A stretch of 64,000 nucleotides of DNA, taken from assembly GCF_018847975.1 (NCBI RefSeq), contig NZ_CP072597.1, positions 558,001 through 622,000 of the forward strand, given 5' to 3'. Origin of the DNA: Lysobacter sp. K5869 (GTDB lineage: Bacteria; Pseudomonadota; Gammaproteobacteria; Xanthomonadales; Xanthomonadaceae). The notes under the pieces were generated by a model that saw nothing but the letters and a program-made list of their open reading frames with translations, searched no databases and was not told the origin of the DNA. How positions within the stretch are numbered: position 1 is the stretch's first letter; each line of letters opens with the position of its first letter. Of the stretch, positions 12,051 through 24,133 are shown piece after piece. Both the position numbers and the translations under genes were made by a program.

Positions 12051-12485
12051 ATGAACGCCGAACCCCGAACCGAATACCGCAAGCCCTGGGTGCAGCGCCA
12101 TTGGCTGCTGATGCTGGTGATCAGCTTCCTGGCGATGATGGTGCTGTCGCTGGCCATCGGCTTCGGCGCCGTCTACGTGATGATGTCCTCGATCAAGAAG
12201 ACCGAGCCGTATCGCGAAGCGATGGCGCGGGTGCACGCCGACGAGCGCATGACCCGGGCGCTCGGCGAACCGGTCGGCGTGCGCTGGGAACCGATGGGCG
12301 CGGTCGAACAAACCGAGCAAGGCCAAGCGATGTTCGTGGTGTTCCTGCAGGGCGCGCGCGGCACCGGCTCGGTCAATGTCGAGGCGATCTACGCAGAAGG
12401 CCGCTGGCGTTACCGCCGCGTCGAAGGACAGGTCGACGGACCGCCGCGCGAGCGCTTCGATTTGAACGCCGACGGCGACCGCTGA
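12051..12485 (+). CDS. Coa1/Tim21-like membrane protein
   Basis: A 144-residue protein with one transmembrane helix (about 19-45) and a soluble C-terminal domain with the pattern TRALGEPV...GSVNVEAIYAEGRWRYRRVEGQ. This is typical of bacterial proteins assigned to the cytochrome oxidase complex assembly factor 1 family. The role in bacteria is unproven. It starts 43 bases after the S9 peptidase and has an AAGGAA-like ribosome-binding site, so the two may be cotranscribed. Confidence 0.7.
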   Translation: MNAEPRTEYRKPWVQRHWLLMLVISFLAMMVLSLAIGFGAVYVMMSSIKKTEPYREAMARVHADERMTRALGEPVGVRWEPMGAVEQTEQGQAMFVVFLQGARGTGSVNVEAIYAEGRWRYRRVEGQVDGPPRERFDLNADGDR

Positions 12486-12587
12486 TCGGCGCATGACCTT
12501 CGGCGCTTGGCCCGCCGCGCCCGCCGGCCGATGCTGGCGGGCGCTTCGCGTTCGCGCCCCTTTCTACTCACGACACAGGCCGCCGCC

Positions 12588-14390
12588 ATGAAACCGCTCG
12601 TTTTCGCTATCGCCCTGGCGCTGTGCGCGCCCGCCCTCGCCGCCGCGCCGGCGGCCGCGCCCGCCGCGGCCCAGGCCGCCGCCAAGCCGTCGCCGGCCTG
12701 GGTCAAGCAAAGCAACGACTACACCACGATCCTGATCAAGGCCCAGGCCGATTTCGCGCCGGAAGGGTTCTCGTTCTTCGGCATTCCCGGCTACGACGAC
12801 AAGGTCACCGACCTGCGTCCGGGCGTGAACGAGCGCTACCGCGCGGCGATGGCCAAGGCGCGCGCGCAGTTGCAGGAGAAGCTCGAACTCGAGCGCGATT
12901 CCAACGTGCGCCAGGATCTGCAGATCCTGCTCGGCGCGATCGATCAGAGCGTGCAGGGCAGCGAGCTCAACGAGAAGCTGATGCTGCCGTGGTTCGACGC
13001 GCCGCAGACGGTGTTCTCGGGCATGAACTCGCTGCTGACCGATCAGATCGACCCGCAGCGCCGGGCCAAGGCGCTGGCGCGCTTGCAGGCTTACGTCGGC
13101 CAGGCGCCGGGCACGCAGCCGCTGACCACGCTGGCGCGCCAACGTTACGAGGAGCGCTTGAGCAATCCGGCGCTGTTGCAGCCGAGCAAGCTGGAGGTCG
13201 AACAGGCGCTGGCCAACGTCGACACCTACGCCGCCGGCATCCGCAAGCTGTTCGCCAAGTACAAGGTCGCCGGCGCCGAGCCGGCGCTCAAGGCGATGGA
13301 GACGCAACTGCGCGACTACGGCCAGTGGACGCGCCAGCAGGTGCTGCCGAAGGCGCGCACCGATGCGCGCCTGCCGGAAGAGCTGTACGCGTTCCAGCTC
13401 AAGCAGTTCGGCATCGACGTCGAGCCGCAGCTGCTGATCCGCCGCGCCCAGGTCGAGTTCATGGAAACCCGCGCGGCGATGCGCCAGCTGGCGCCGCTGG
13501 TGGCGCAGGCCAAGGGGCTGAAGGTCGCCGATCCGCACGATTATGTGGCGGTGATCGCGGCGCTGAAGCGCGACACCATTCCCAACGACCAGCTCGAAGG
13601 CCGTTACCGCAAGATCATCGACGCGATCGATCCGATCATCCGCAAGGAGAAGATCGTCGACGTGCCGCAGCGGCCGATGGTGATGCGCCTGGGCAGCGAG
13701 GCCGAATCGGCGGCGCAGCCGGCGCCGCATTTCCTGCCGGCGCAGTTGGTCGGCAACACCGGTCAGCAGGGCCAGTTCGTGCTGCCGGTGGCGGTGCCCA
13801 GCCCCGGCGGCAAGGCGCTGCAGTACGACGACTTCAACTACGAATCGGCGGCGTGGACGCTGTCGGCGCACGAAGGCCGCCCGGGCCACGAATTGCAATT
13901 CACCGCGATGGTCGAACGCGGCGTGTCGCTGGCGCGTTCGATGTTCGCGTTCAACTCGGTCAACGTCGAAGGCTGGGCGCTGTACGCCGAAGCCGAGATG
14001 GTGCCGTACGAACCGCTCGACGGGCAGCTGATCGCGCTGCAGTTCCGCCTGCTGCGCGCGGCGCGCGCGATCCTCGACCCGATGCTCAACCTCGGCCTGA
14101 CCGACCGCGCCAGCGCCGGCAAGGTGCTGCGCGAGCAGGTCGGCTTCTCCGAGGCGATGACCAAGCAGGAGTTGGACCGCTACATGTTCAACATGCCCGG
14201 CCAAGCGGGCAGCTATTTCTACGGCTACAGCCGGATCCTGGAGCTGCGCATGAGCACCGAGCTGGCCTTGGGCGATCGGTTCGACCGCCAGGGGTTCAAC
14301 AACTTCCTGCTCGATCAGGGGCTGTTGCCGCCGGCGTTGTTGGCCAAGGCGGTGGAAGAGGATTTCGTGCCGAAGGGCAAGGGCAAGTGA
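12588..14390 (+). CDS. DUF885 family exported protein (peptidase-like)
   Basis: The 600-residue product carries a signal peptide (about 1-22, ending ALAAAPA) and one large helical DUF885 domain. The family hallmark HEGRPGHE is at residues 428-435, giving an HE-x4-HE pattern that resembles a metallopeptidase site. Further conserved stretches are NVEGWALYAE and NMPGQAGSYFYGY. Family members are widespread exported proteins of xanthomonads and are probably zinc-dependent hydrolases, though this is not established. The start at MKPLVF is chosen because it begins the signal peptide. It is followed by a clear terminator. Confidence 0.88.
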   Translation: MKPLVFAIALALCAPALAAAPAAAPAAAQAAAKPSPAWVKQSNDYTTILIKAQADFAPEGFSFFGIPGYDDKVTDLRPGVNERYRAAMAKARAQLQEKLELERDSNVRQDLQILLGAIDQSVQGSELNEKLMLPWFDAPQTVFSGMNSLLTDQIDPQRRAKALARLQAYVGQAPGTQPLTTLARQRYEERLSNPALLQPSKLEVEQALANVDTYAAGIRKLFAKYKVAGAEPALKAMETQLRDYGQWTRQQVLPKARTDARLPEELYAFQLKQFGIDVEPQLLIRRAQVEFMETRAAMRQLAPLVAQAKGLKVADPHDYVAVIAALKRDTIPNDQLEGRYRKIIDAIDPIIRKEKIVDVPQRPMVMRLGSEAESAAQPAPHFLPAQLVGNTGQQGQFVLPVAVPSPGGKALQYDDFNYESAAWTLSAHEGRPGHELQFTAMVERGVSLARSMFAFNSVNVEGWALYAEAEMVPYEPLDGQLIALQFRLLRAARAILDPMLNLGLTDRASAGKVLREQVGFSEAMTKQELDRYMFNMPGQAGSYFYGYSRILELRMSTELALGDRFDRQGFNNFLLDQGLLPPALLAKAVEEDFVPKGKGK

Positions 14391-14423
14391 TCGCGGCGCG
14401 CGGTTGAGCGCGCTCGCAACGAA

Positions 14424-14453
14424 AAGGCCGCGGCGGGTGCCGCGGCCTTTTTT
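14424..14453 (+). terminator. Rho-independent terminator after the DUF885 gene
   Basis: Stem AAGGCCGCGG / CCGCGGCCTT with a short CGGGTG loop, followed by a T-run. The A-rich left flank means it may also serve the convergent serine hydrolase gene. Confidence 0.85.
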
Positions 14454-14502
14454 GTTTGTGGCGATGTAGGAGGCGATGCGCGGCAGGAAGCGTTCGCCGC
14501 GA

Positions 14503-17793
<3,291 letters not shown>

Positions 17794-18119
17794 CCCTAAA
17801 CCCCCTCTCGCCCGGGCGCCGCCCCGGGGAAATCCATACGTAGCGCCGCGCGGCGGCCTTGCGGCCGGCGGCAGCCCGGCAGTGTACTTGCTCGCCGGCG
17901 ACGCATCGGCGACCGCGGCGCGCCCCGGCGGCCCGCGGACGGGCGTTCGGGCGCCCGCCGCGCCATTCCCGCCGTCGCCGCGCCGGCCCGCCCCGGCGCC
18001 CGCCCCGCTTTCCTAATACGAAATTCGGTTTCACAATCCGAATAATCGCTTGCCGGCACGGCTTGGCAAGCCTCCGGCGCGCGCCCTAGAGTCGCGTGTG
18101 CCCTTTTCCGGCCCTATCG
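17794..18119. other. Divergent intergenic region of serine hydrolase and HTH-cupin genes
   Basis: 326 bases with no credible coding sequence. Most is extremely GC-rich. The last 100 bases before the regulator are less so and hold the inverted repeat described separately. Confidence 0.6.
18023..18043. promoter_or_regulatory. Candidate operator upstream of HTH-cupin regulator
   Basis: ATTCGG, nine-base spacer, CCGAAT: a perfect 6-bp dyad in an AT-richer patch 76 bases before the regulator start. Regulators of this class often control their own promoter, so this is a reasonable binding site for the product of the next gene (inference). Confidence 0.4.
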
Positions 18120-18806
18120 ATGCCCGCCAAGCGCAGCAAGACCGTCACCGTCGCCGCGCCCGCCGCCGCCGCCCACAACCCGGGCGTCGCCCTGCGCGCC
18201 CTGCGCCGCCAGCGCGGCTGGACCCTGGCCGAAATCGGCGCGCGCACCGGCCTGCCGATCTCCACCTTGTCCAAGATCGAGAACGGCAAGATGTCGCTGA
18301 GCTTCGACAAGCTCACCCGCATCGCCCAAGGCTTGGAAGTGGACATCGGCGAGTTGTTCTCGAGCCAGCCGCCGGCCGGCAACGACGCCTTCGGCGGCCG
18401 CCGCAGCATCACCCGCGCCGGCGAGGGCTATGCGATCCGCACCGAGAACTACGACCATCTGTATCCGGCCTCGGAACTGCTCAACAAACGGCTGGTGCCG
18501 ATCATCGTCGAGCTGCACGCGCGCAGCCTGGAAGAATTCGGCGAGCTGATCCGCCACACCGGCGAGGAATTCGCGCTGGTGTTGGAAGGCGCGATCGAAC
18601 TGCACACCGAGCTGTACGCGCCGGCGCGCTTGGAAGCCGGCGACTCGATCTATTTCGACAGCACCATGGGCCACGCGTATCTGGCCGCCGCGCCGGGGCC
18701 GTGCCGGGTGTTGGCGGTGTGCTCGGGCGGCGAAGCGCATCTGCGCGAAGCGATGGCGCGCCAGGACGTGACCCGCGGCGCGCGCGGTCGGCGCGAGGAC
18801 GCTTGA
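18120..18806 (+). CDS. XRE-family transcriptional regulator with C-terminal cupin domain
   Basis: A 228-residue DNA-binding protein. The N-terminal helix-turn-helix (about 18-75) contains LRRQRGWTLAEIGARTG and LPISTLSKIENGKMSLS, typical of the Cro/CI type. The C-terminal cupin barrel (about 135-205) has HTGEEFALVLEGAIELHTEL and LEAGDSIYFDSTMGHAY. Relatives regulate amino-acid, polyamine or other small-molecule catabolism with the ligand bound in the cupin; this one's ligand is unknown. It is transcribed alone. The ATG has no strong Shine-Dalgarno, but the HTH domain requires a start near here. Confidence 0.88.
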   Translation: MPAKRSKTVTVAAPAAAAHNPGVALRALRRQRGWTLAEIGARTGLPISTLSKIENGKMSLSFDKLTRIAQGLEVDIGELFSSQPPAGNDAFGGRRSITRAGEGYAIRTENYDHLYPASELLNKRLVPIIVELHARSLEEFGELIRHTGEEFALVLEGAIELHTELYAPARLEAGDSIYFDSTMGHAYLAAAPGPCRVLAVCSGGEAHLREAMARQDVTRGARGRREDA

Positions 18807-19016
18807 GCGCTTCGCGCCTGCCATAAAACTTCGCGCAAAACCCATCGCGGGCAAGGCCGAAGCGGCACGGCCGGCTGATCGCAGTCACACAAGCGGCTTG
18901 CAGCGATCACGGGGCCGAGTTTTCGCCGCATGAAAATTTTTCTCCGACCGGCGCCTCGCTCCGGGGCGCGCGGCGCGGCGCGGACGGGTTCGCTCGGACG
19001 GCTCGGCCCGAGCGGC

Positions 19017-19700
19017 TCAACTCAAGCGCGCCAACATGCGCTGGCTGCCGATCAGCCGCGCCCAGCGCGCGCCGACATCGCTCAGGCAGACGTAGGCGGC
19101 CTCGCCGGCCAGCCGCACCAGCATGCGCGGGCCGAGCCGCAGGCGCGGTTCGGCCGCGCACAGCTCGAAGTCGTAGCCCAATTGGCGGGCGAACCACGCG
19201 CAGCGCGCGAGGTGGTAACGGCTGCTGAGCAAGGTCACGCGCGAGCGCATGCCGTCGCCGAGCAGTTCGCGCGCGTTGCGCAGGTTCTGCAGGGTGTCGC
19301 GCGATTCGGCCTCCAGCCGCAGCGGCGCGTCGGCGGCGATGCCGCGCGCGAGCAGGCCGCGCCGCGCCAGTTCGGCCTCGGTGGGCTCGTCCGCGGCGCC
19401 GCCGCCGAGCAGCACCACGCTGCTCGGCGGACGTTCGCTCCACAGCGACACCGCCCGATCCAGGCGCGCCTCGAAATCGCGGTCGAGCTTTCCGCCCGGC
19501 GCGTGCTTGCCGAACAGCAGCACGCAATCGCCGCGCTCGGGCCGGCACGGCGCCTTGCGCGCCACCCGCAGCACGTGGACGAAATACCCGACATACACCA
19601 GCCCCGCGCTGAGCGCGCACGCGGCCGCGGCGACCGCCGCGACATGCAGGATGTCGCGGTCGCCGAACAACGCGATGCGGTGGGCGTTGCGGGTGGTCAC
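19017..19700 (-). CDS. YdcF/SanA-like DUF218 protein
   Basis: A 227-residue protein with one N-terminal membrane helix (about 20-45) and a Rossmann-like DUF218 domain: CVLLFGKHAPGGKLDRDFEARLDRA, SSVVLLGGG, LEAESRDTLQNLRNARELL and SRYHLARCAWFAR. Family members (YdcF, SanA, ElyC) are linked to cell-envelope integrity, but their reaction is unsettled. It is on the minus strand, followed downstream by nothing for about 200 bases. Confidence 0.85.
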   Translation of the reverse strand: MTTRNAHRIALFGDRDILHVAAVAAAACALSAGLVYVGYFVHVLRVARKAPCRPERGDCVLLFGKHAPGGKLDRDFEARLDRAVSLWSERPPSSVVLLGGGAADEPTEAELARRGLLARGIAADAPLRLEAESRDTLQNLRNARELLGDGMRSRVTLLSSRYHLARCAWFARQLGYDFELCAAEPRLRLGPRMLVRLAGEAAYVCLSDVGARWARLIGSQRMLARLS

Positions 19701-19764
19701 GGCGGTTCGGAGTCGCGGATCGTCGTTGCGTACCGAAGGCGGCGGCGCGCCGCCGCCCGCGGCG

Positions 19765-20181
19765 TCAGTCCTGCGTGCTCAGCTGCAGGTTGGTCGACAG
19801 ATCCGACACCAGATAGCCGATCCAGCCGAGGTAATTGCGGTGGATGTACGGCTTGCCGTTCTTGAGCTTGTAATCGAGGTCGCGGCTGTCCACGTAGGCG
19901 AAGCGCACCTGCTTGGCGTCGTAGGTGACGCGGATGCGGGCGACGTGGCTGCGCAGGTTCAGCGTCGAATCGATCTGGCCGGGCTGCTCGGCGGTGACCG
20001 ACCAACCGCGGCCGGCGAGCGCGCGCTTGATGTCCTTGGCGACTTTCTCCGCGCCGACGTTGGCCGGAACCGCGACCGGATCGGGATCGATCAACGGCGC
20101 CGAACGCGCCTGCACCGGCGCCGAAAACGCGACCGCCGCGGCCAGCGCGAGCGCGGCCGACATCACTTGCATGAAACGCAT
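19765..20181 (-). CDS. Exported protein of unknown function
   Basis: A 138-residue protein with a signal peptide (about 1-25, cleaved near VQARSA). The mature domain includes KDIKRALAGRGWSVTAEQPGQIDSTLNLR and VRFAYVDSRDLDYK, a small alpha/beta layout common in periplasmic proteins of xanthomonads. I do not recognise a named family. It lies 64 bases upstream of the DUF218 gene on the same strand, so cotranscription is possible. Confidence 0.65.
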   Translation of the reverse strand: MRFMQVMSAALALAAAVAFSAPVQARSAPLIDPDPVAVPANVGAEKVAKDIKRALAGRGWSVTAEQPGQIDSTLNLRSHVARIRVTYDAKQVRFAYVDSRDLDYKLKNGKPYIHRNYLGWIGYLVSDLSTNLQLSTQD

Positions 20182-20505
20182 GGAATCCCCCTGTCTGTGA
20201 AGCCTGAAGCGTCGATGGTCCGATCCGTCGTTGGATCGCGTGCTGGAATCGCCCCTGCGGCGTCCGGGCGATGCCGCGGCGGCGGCCGCGCGGTACGGCG
20301 CGGCGTGCGCCGGTCGAGGCCGCGCCATGATACGCGTCGCGGCTCGCGCCATCGCGCACGCGGCGACGCCGCCGTTTCCGCGTTCATCGAAGCGCCGACC
20401 CGACCTCGGCCCGCGCCGCGCGGGGCCCGTCGCGCCGCTTGGCTATACTGCGCGCTCGCCTCATCGCCCCGGCCCGCCCGCTCAGTGACGTCCACCGTTT
20501 CCCCG
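20182..20505. other. Intergenic region before the aryl-polyene ketosynthase
   Basis: 324 bases between divergent genes with no supported coding sequence. A TATACT hexamer at 20444-20449, in an otherwise very GC-rich stretch, is the only -10-like element in the correct orientation for the ketosynthase arm. No clear -35 partner is visible. Confidence 0.4.
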
Positions 20506-21699
20506 ATGCCGCCTCTGGCGATCCGCGCCTACACCGCCAGCACGGCCCTGGGACTCGGTCTGCGCGCGCAGGCGAGCGCCCTGCGCGAACGCCGCGGCGG
20601 CCTGCGCCGCAACGATTTCGCCCCGCTCGCGCCGGATCAGGCGCCGCTGGACTGCTGGATCGGCCGCGTCGACGCGATCGAAGCCTCGCCGCTGCCGCCG
20701 TCGCTGGCCCAGTGGGAAAGCCGCAACCACCGTCTGGCCTGGCTGAGCCTGAACCAGGACGACCTGCCCGAGGCGATCGCGGCCGCGGCCGCGCGCTACG
20801 GCGCCGAGCGCGTCGCGGTGATCGTCGGCACCTCGACATCGAGCATCGGCGCCACCGAGGAAGCCTACGCGCGCCTGGACGACGGGCATTTCCCCGCCGA
20901 TCTGGCCCGTCCGGTGCTGCACACCCCGCATTCGATCGGCGCCTTCGTCGCCGCCGCGACCGGCTTGCGCGGCCCCTGCGTCACCGTCGCCACCGCCTGT
21001 TCCTCCAGCGCCAAGGTGTTCGCCCAGGCCGCGCGCCTGATCGCCGCGGGACTGGCCGACGCGGCCTTGGTCGGCGGCGTCGACACCTTGTGCGGCAGCG
21101 TGCTGTTCGGCTTCAACTCGTTGCAGTTGGTGTCGCCCGAGCCGTGCATGCCGTTCGACGCGCAGCGCGTCGGGCTCTCGCTCGGCGAAGCCGGCGGCTT
21201 CGCGTTGCTGGAGCGTGGCGAAGCCGGCGCCAGCGGGTTGCAGCTGCGCGGCTACGGCGAATCCAGCGACGCCCACCACATGTCCACGCCGCACCCGCAA
21301 GGCTTGGGCGCGCGTTTGGCGATGGCCGATGCGCTGGCCCGCGCCGGCGTGGAGGCCGGCGAGATCGGCTATCTCAATCTGCACGGCACCGCGACGCCGG
21401 CCAACGATCAGGTCGAAGCCTTGGCGGTGGCGGCGTTGTTCCCGCCGCACTTGCACGCGTCTTCGACCAAGGGCTGGACCGGCCACACCCTCGGCGCGGC
21501 CGGCATCGTCGAATCCGCGTTCGCGCTGCTGGCGCTGGAAAGCGGCGACTTGCCCGGCACGCTCAACAGCCGCGATCCCGATCCCGGCAACGGCCCGCAG
21601 ATCCGCTTCGACAACGCGCGCGCGCCGATCCGCTACGCCATGAACAATTCCTTCGGCTTCGGCGGCAACAACTGCTCGCTAGTGTTTTCGCGCGCATGA
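20506..21699 (+). CDS. Beta-ketoacyl-ACP synthase of aryl-polyene biosynthesis
   Basis: Condensing enzyme of 397 residues that should extend the polyene chain with malonyl-ACP units. The thiolase-fold triad is complete: Cys165 in TACSSS, His293 in LHGTATP and His327 in GWTGHTLGAAG, followed by NNSFGFGGNN near the C-terminus. It overlaps the next gene by four bases (ATGA), which encodes its chain-length-factor-like partner. A GTG 21 bases upstream (20485) is an alternative start; neither has a strong Shine-Dalgarno. The assignment to aryl polyene rather than fatty-acid synthesis rests on the surrounding genes. Confidence 0.9.
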   Translation: MPPLAIRAYTASTALGLGLRAQASALRERRGGLRRNDFAPLAPDQAPLDCWIGRVDAIEASPLPPSLAQWESRNHRLAWLSLNQDDLPEAIAAAAARYGAERVAVIVGTSTSSIGATEEAYARLDDGHFPADLARPVLHTPHSIGAFVAAATGLRGPCVTVATACSSSAKVFAQAARLIAAGLADAALVGGVDTLCGSVLFGFNSLQLVSPEPCMPFDAQRVGLSLGEAGGFALLERGEAGASGLQLRGYGESSDAHHMSTPHPQGLGARLAMADALARAGVEAGEIGYLNLHGTATPANDQVEALAVAALFPPHLHASSTKGWTGHTLGAAGIVESAFALLALESGDLPGTLNSRDPDPGNGPQIRFDNARAPIRYAMNNSFGFGGNNCSLVFSRA

Positions 21700-22505
21700 A
21701 CGCTTCCGTCCGTCCCGCCGCGGCGCTGTCCGCCGTCATCGAAGGCATCGGCTATTGGAGCCGCGGCCTGCCCGATTGGACCGCCGCGCGCGCCTACGCG
21801 CTCGGCGGCGAACCGGCCGACGGCGCGCCCGCGCGGCCGTCGCCGCAATTGCTGCCCGCCAACGAACGCCGGCGCGCGCCGGAAACCGTCGCGGTCGCGC
21901 TGGAAGTCGCCGCGGCCGCGTGCGCCGCCGCCGGCCGCGATCCGGCCGCGCTGTCGTCGGTGTTCGTGTCCAGCCACGGCGACATGGCGATCACCGACTA
22001 CATGTGCGCGACCCTGGCCAGCGACCCGCGCGCGATCTCGCCGACGCGCTTCCACAACTCGGTGCACAACGCCGCCGCCGGCTACTGGACCATCGGCGTC
22101 GGCGCGATGCGCCCGGCCACCGCGCTCAGCGCGCTGGAGGCCGGTTTCGCCCAAGGTGTGATCGAAGCGCTGGCGCAATTGGCGGCCGGCGAGGACGCGG
22201 TGCTGCTGGCCGGCTACGACGGCGGCGGCTACGGCCCGCTGGCCGAGGTCGCGCCGAGCGAAGGCTTGCTCGGCGCGGCGCTGGTGCTGGGCCGCGCGCC
22301 GTGCGCGGGGGCGCCGACGCTGCACGCCTGGCTCGGCGACGCGCCGGCCGAGGCCGACGCGCCCGGACGCCTGCGCCTGCGCGCCGCGGGCAACGCCAGC
22401 GCGCCGATGCTGGCCCTGTTCGACGCGCTGGCGGCGGGCGACAATCGCCTCGCCCTGCCGGCCGGCGGCGGCCGTTGCCTATGGATGGAATTGAGTCATG
22501 ACTGA
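21696..22505 (+). CDS. Ketosynthase-like chain length factor of aryl-polyene biosynthesis
   Basis: A 269-residue ketosynthase-related protein, shorter than a full condensing enzyme and without the active-site Cys and His residues. Recognisable stretches are SVFVSSHGDMAITDYMC and SPTRFHNSVHNAAAGYW, typical of the beta-ketoacyl synthase chain-length-factor family found beside the ketosynthase in aryl-polyene loci. It probably pairs with the preceding enzyme to form the heterodimer that sets chain length. Start and stop overlap both neighbours, so translation is coupled. Confidence 0.88.
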   Translation: MNASVRPAAALSAVIEGIGYWSRGLPDWTAARAYALGGEPADGAPARPSPQLLPANERRRAPETVAVALEVAAAACAAAGRDPAALSSVFVSSHGDMAITDYMCATLASDPRAISPTRFHNSVHNAAAGYWTIGVGAMRPATALSALEAGFAQGVIEALAQLAAGEDAVLLAGYDGGGYGPLAEVAPSEGLLGAALVLGRAPCAGAPTLHAWLGDAPAEADAPGRLRLRAAGNASAPMLALFDALAAGDNRLALPAGGGRCLWMELSHD

Positions 22506-23385
22506 GGCCCCGTCGCCCGGACGCGACCGCCGGCGCGCGCCGGTGTTGGCGCCGATGCCGAGCGTTCCGCGCGCGCGCTTGCACCGCGACAACGTCGCGG
22601 TGGTGATCCCCGCGCTCAACGAAGCGCTGCGCATCCGCGAAGTGGTGACCGGCGCGCTGGGCCAATGCGCGCTGGTGATCGTGATCGACGACGGCTCCGA
22701 CGACGACACCGCGCAGCGCATCGCCGATCTGCCGGCCGTGGTGCTGCGCCACGCGCAGCGCCAGGGCAAGGGCGCGAGCCTGCGCGACGGTTTCGCCGAA
22801 GCGCTGCGCCGCGGCGCGGCGGCGGTGGTGACGATGGACGGCGACGGCCAGCACGCGGCCGACGACATCCCGCGCCTGATCGACAGCGGCAACCGCTATC
22901 CCGGCCACATCGTGATCGGCGCGCGTTTGCGCAAGCGCGCCGCGCAGCCGACTTACCGCCGCCTCGCCAACAATTTCGGCGATTGGGGCGTGGCCTGGGG
23001 CACCGGCTACCAAGTCGCCGACAGCCAGAGCGGCCAGCGCCTGTACCCCGCCGACGTGGCCGCGCTGGAACAAGTGCCGGGCGAGAACTTCGTGTTCGAG
23101 GCGCAGATCCTGATGTCGGCCGCGCAGCGGTTGGGCACGCGCTGCGTTTCGGTGCCGATCGAATCGCGCTACAACGCCGACGGCGAGCAGGCTTACCGCG
23201 CCAGCCACTTCAAGCCGCTGCGCGATTTCAGCCGGATCACCTCGCACATCGTGCTGCAGTGCTTGCGCCGCGGCCGGGTGCCGGAGATGTACCGCAGCAT
23301 CCGCGCCCATCCGCCGCTGATCGACGATCCCAGCGGCGAGTTCGCGCCCGCGCCGGAGCGCAAGGCGTCGGCCGGTTCGCGCTGA
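22498..23385 (+). CDS. Family 2 glycosyltransferase in the aryl-polyene locus
   Basis: A 295-residue GT-A fold enzyme without obvious membrane helices. It has the opening VVIPALNEALRIREVV, the nucleotide-sugar site IDDGSDDDT and the metal-binding DxD in TMDGDGQHAADD. It overlaps the chain-length factor by eight bases. Glycosyltransferases of this type are regular members of aryl-polyene clusters, where they are thought to attach a sugar to the pigment or its lipid anchor; donor and acceptor are not known from sequence. Confidence 0.88.
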   Translation: MTEAPSPGRDRRRAPVLAPMPSVPRARLHRDNVAVVIPALNEALRIREVVTGALGQCALVIVIDDGSDDDTAQRIADLPAVVLRHAQRQGKGASLRDGFAEALRRGAAAVVTMDGDGQHAADDIPRLIDSGNRYPGHIVIGARLRKRAAQPTYRRLANNFGDWGVAWGTGYQVADSQSGQRLYPADVAALEQVPGENFVFEAQILMSAAQRLGTRCVSVPIESRYNADGEQAYRASHFKPLRDFSRITSHIVLQCLRRGRVPEMYRSIRAHPPLIDDPSGEFAPAPERKASAGSR

Positions 23386-23413
23386 CGGCCGCGCGCGTTT
23401 CGCGCGAGGCTCG

Positions 23414-23443
23414 CCAACGAAAACGCCGGGCGCGAAGCCCGGC
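23414..23443 (-). terminator. Terminator between convergent glycosyltransferase and lipoprotein genes
   Basis: Perfect 9-bp stem ACGCCGGGC / GCCCGGCGT with a five-base loop (23421-23443). On the minus strand it is followed by TTTCGTT, fitting termination of the lipoprotein gene; in the other direction it may weakly terminate the glycosyltransferase arm. Confidence 0.7.
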
Positions 23444-23475
23444 GTCCACTCGATACGGAAGCGCGCGACCGCGGC

Positions 23476-23955
23476 TCAGCGCGTGGGCGGCGGCGGCGGG
23501 CCTTGCGGCCCCGGATCGCTCAACGGCGGCGGATTGAGCACATAGATCGCGACGCCGCGGGCGAACTTCTGCCGCGGACTGATGCTGATGCCGACCCCGC
23601 CGCCGCTGAAATGACGACCGCCGCCGTAGCTGCCGCCGCCCGCGCCGACGCTGACGCCGGTGCCGCCGGCGCCGTCCTCGGTGCCCTGGAACAGCACGCC
23701 GTTGGCGCCGAGCTTGGCCGCCTCCCCGCGCAGCTTGCCGATCACCGAATTCATCTTGTTCTGCTCGCCGTAGGTGAAGGCGCCGCTATTGCTCTGCAAC
23801 AGCGCGATCTCTTCGTAACGGCTCGGCGGCGGGGCGAAGTACACCCGCACTTGCTCGACCGGCACCGGCGGCCGCGGCTGGCCGGTGATGACGTGGGAAC
23901 TGGCGCAGGCCGACAACGTCGCCACCAGCGCGGCGAGGACGAAGAACTGACGCAT
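23476..23955 (-). CDS. Putative lipoprotein with Gly-rich segment
   Basis: The 159-residue product has a signal peptide and lipobox (LVATLSACASS). A small domain follows (VEQVRVYFAPPPSRYEEIALL... KLRGEAAKLGANGVLFQG), of a kind seen in short outer-membrane lipoproteins that combine a strand-helix unit with a GANGVLFQG-type strand. The second half is glycine-rich (GVSVGAGGGSYGGGRHFSGG) and the tail is proline-rich. Function is unknown. It lies inside the aryl-polyene region but is not a known member of the pathway. The start at MRQFF is set by the signal peptide. Confidence 0.7.
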   Translation of the reverse strand: MRQFFVLAALVATLSACASSHVITGQPRPPVPVEQVRVYFAPPPSRYEEIALLQSNSGAFTYGEQNKMNSVIGKLRGEAAKLGANGVLFQGTEDGAGGTGVSVGAGGGSYGGGRHFSGGGVGISISPRQKFARGVAIYVLNPPPLSDPGPQGPPPPPTR

Positions 23956-24133
23956 GACGGCGACTCCTGAACGGACCGGGGCCAGCATGCCACGACCGGC
24001 CGGGGTCCGCGATGAACCGCCCGCACTGCGCCGACGGCCGTATCGGCACCGGCGGCGAGCGGCGCATCACCGGCTCGCTCCCGCGCGCCCGCCGAGGCAG
24101 CGCGCGCGGGCGAATCCGCGAGGCGGGCTCGGC

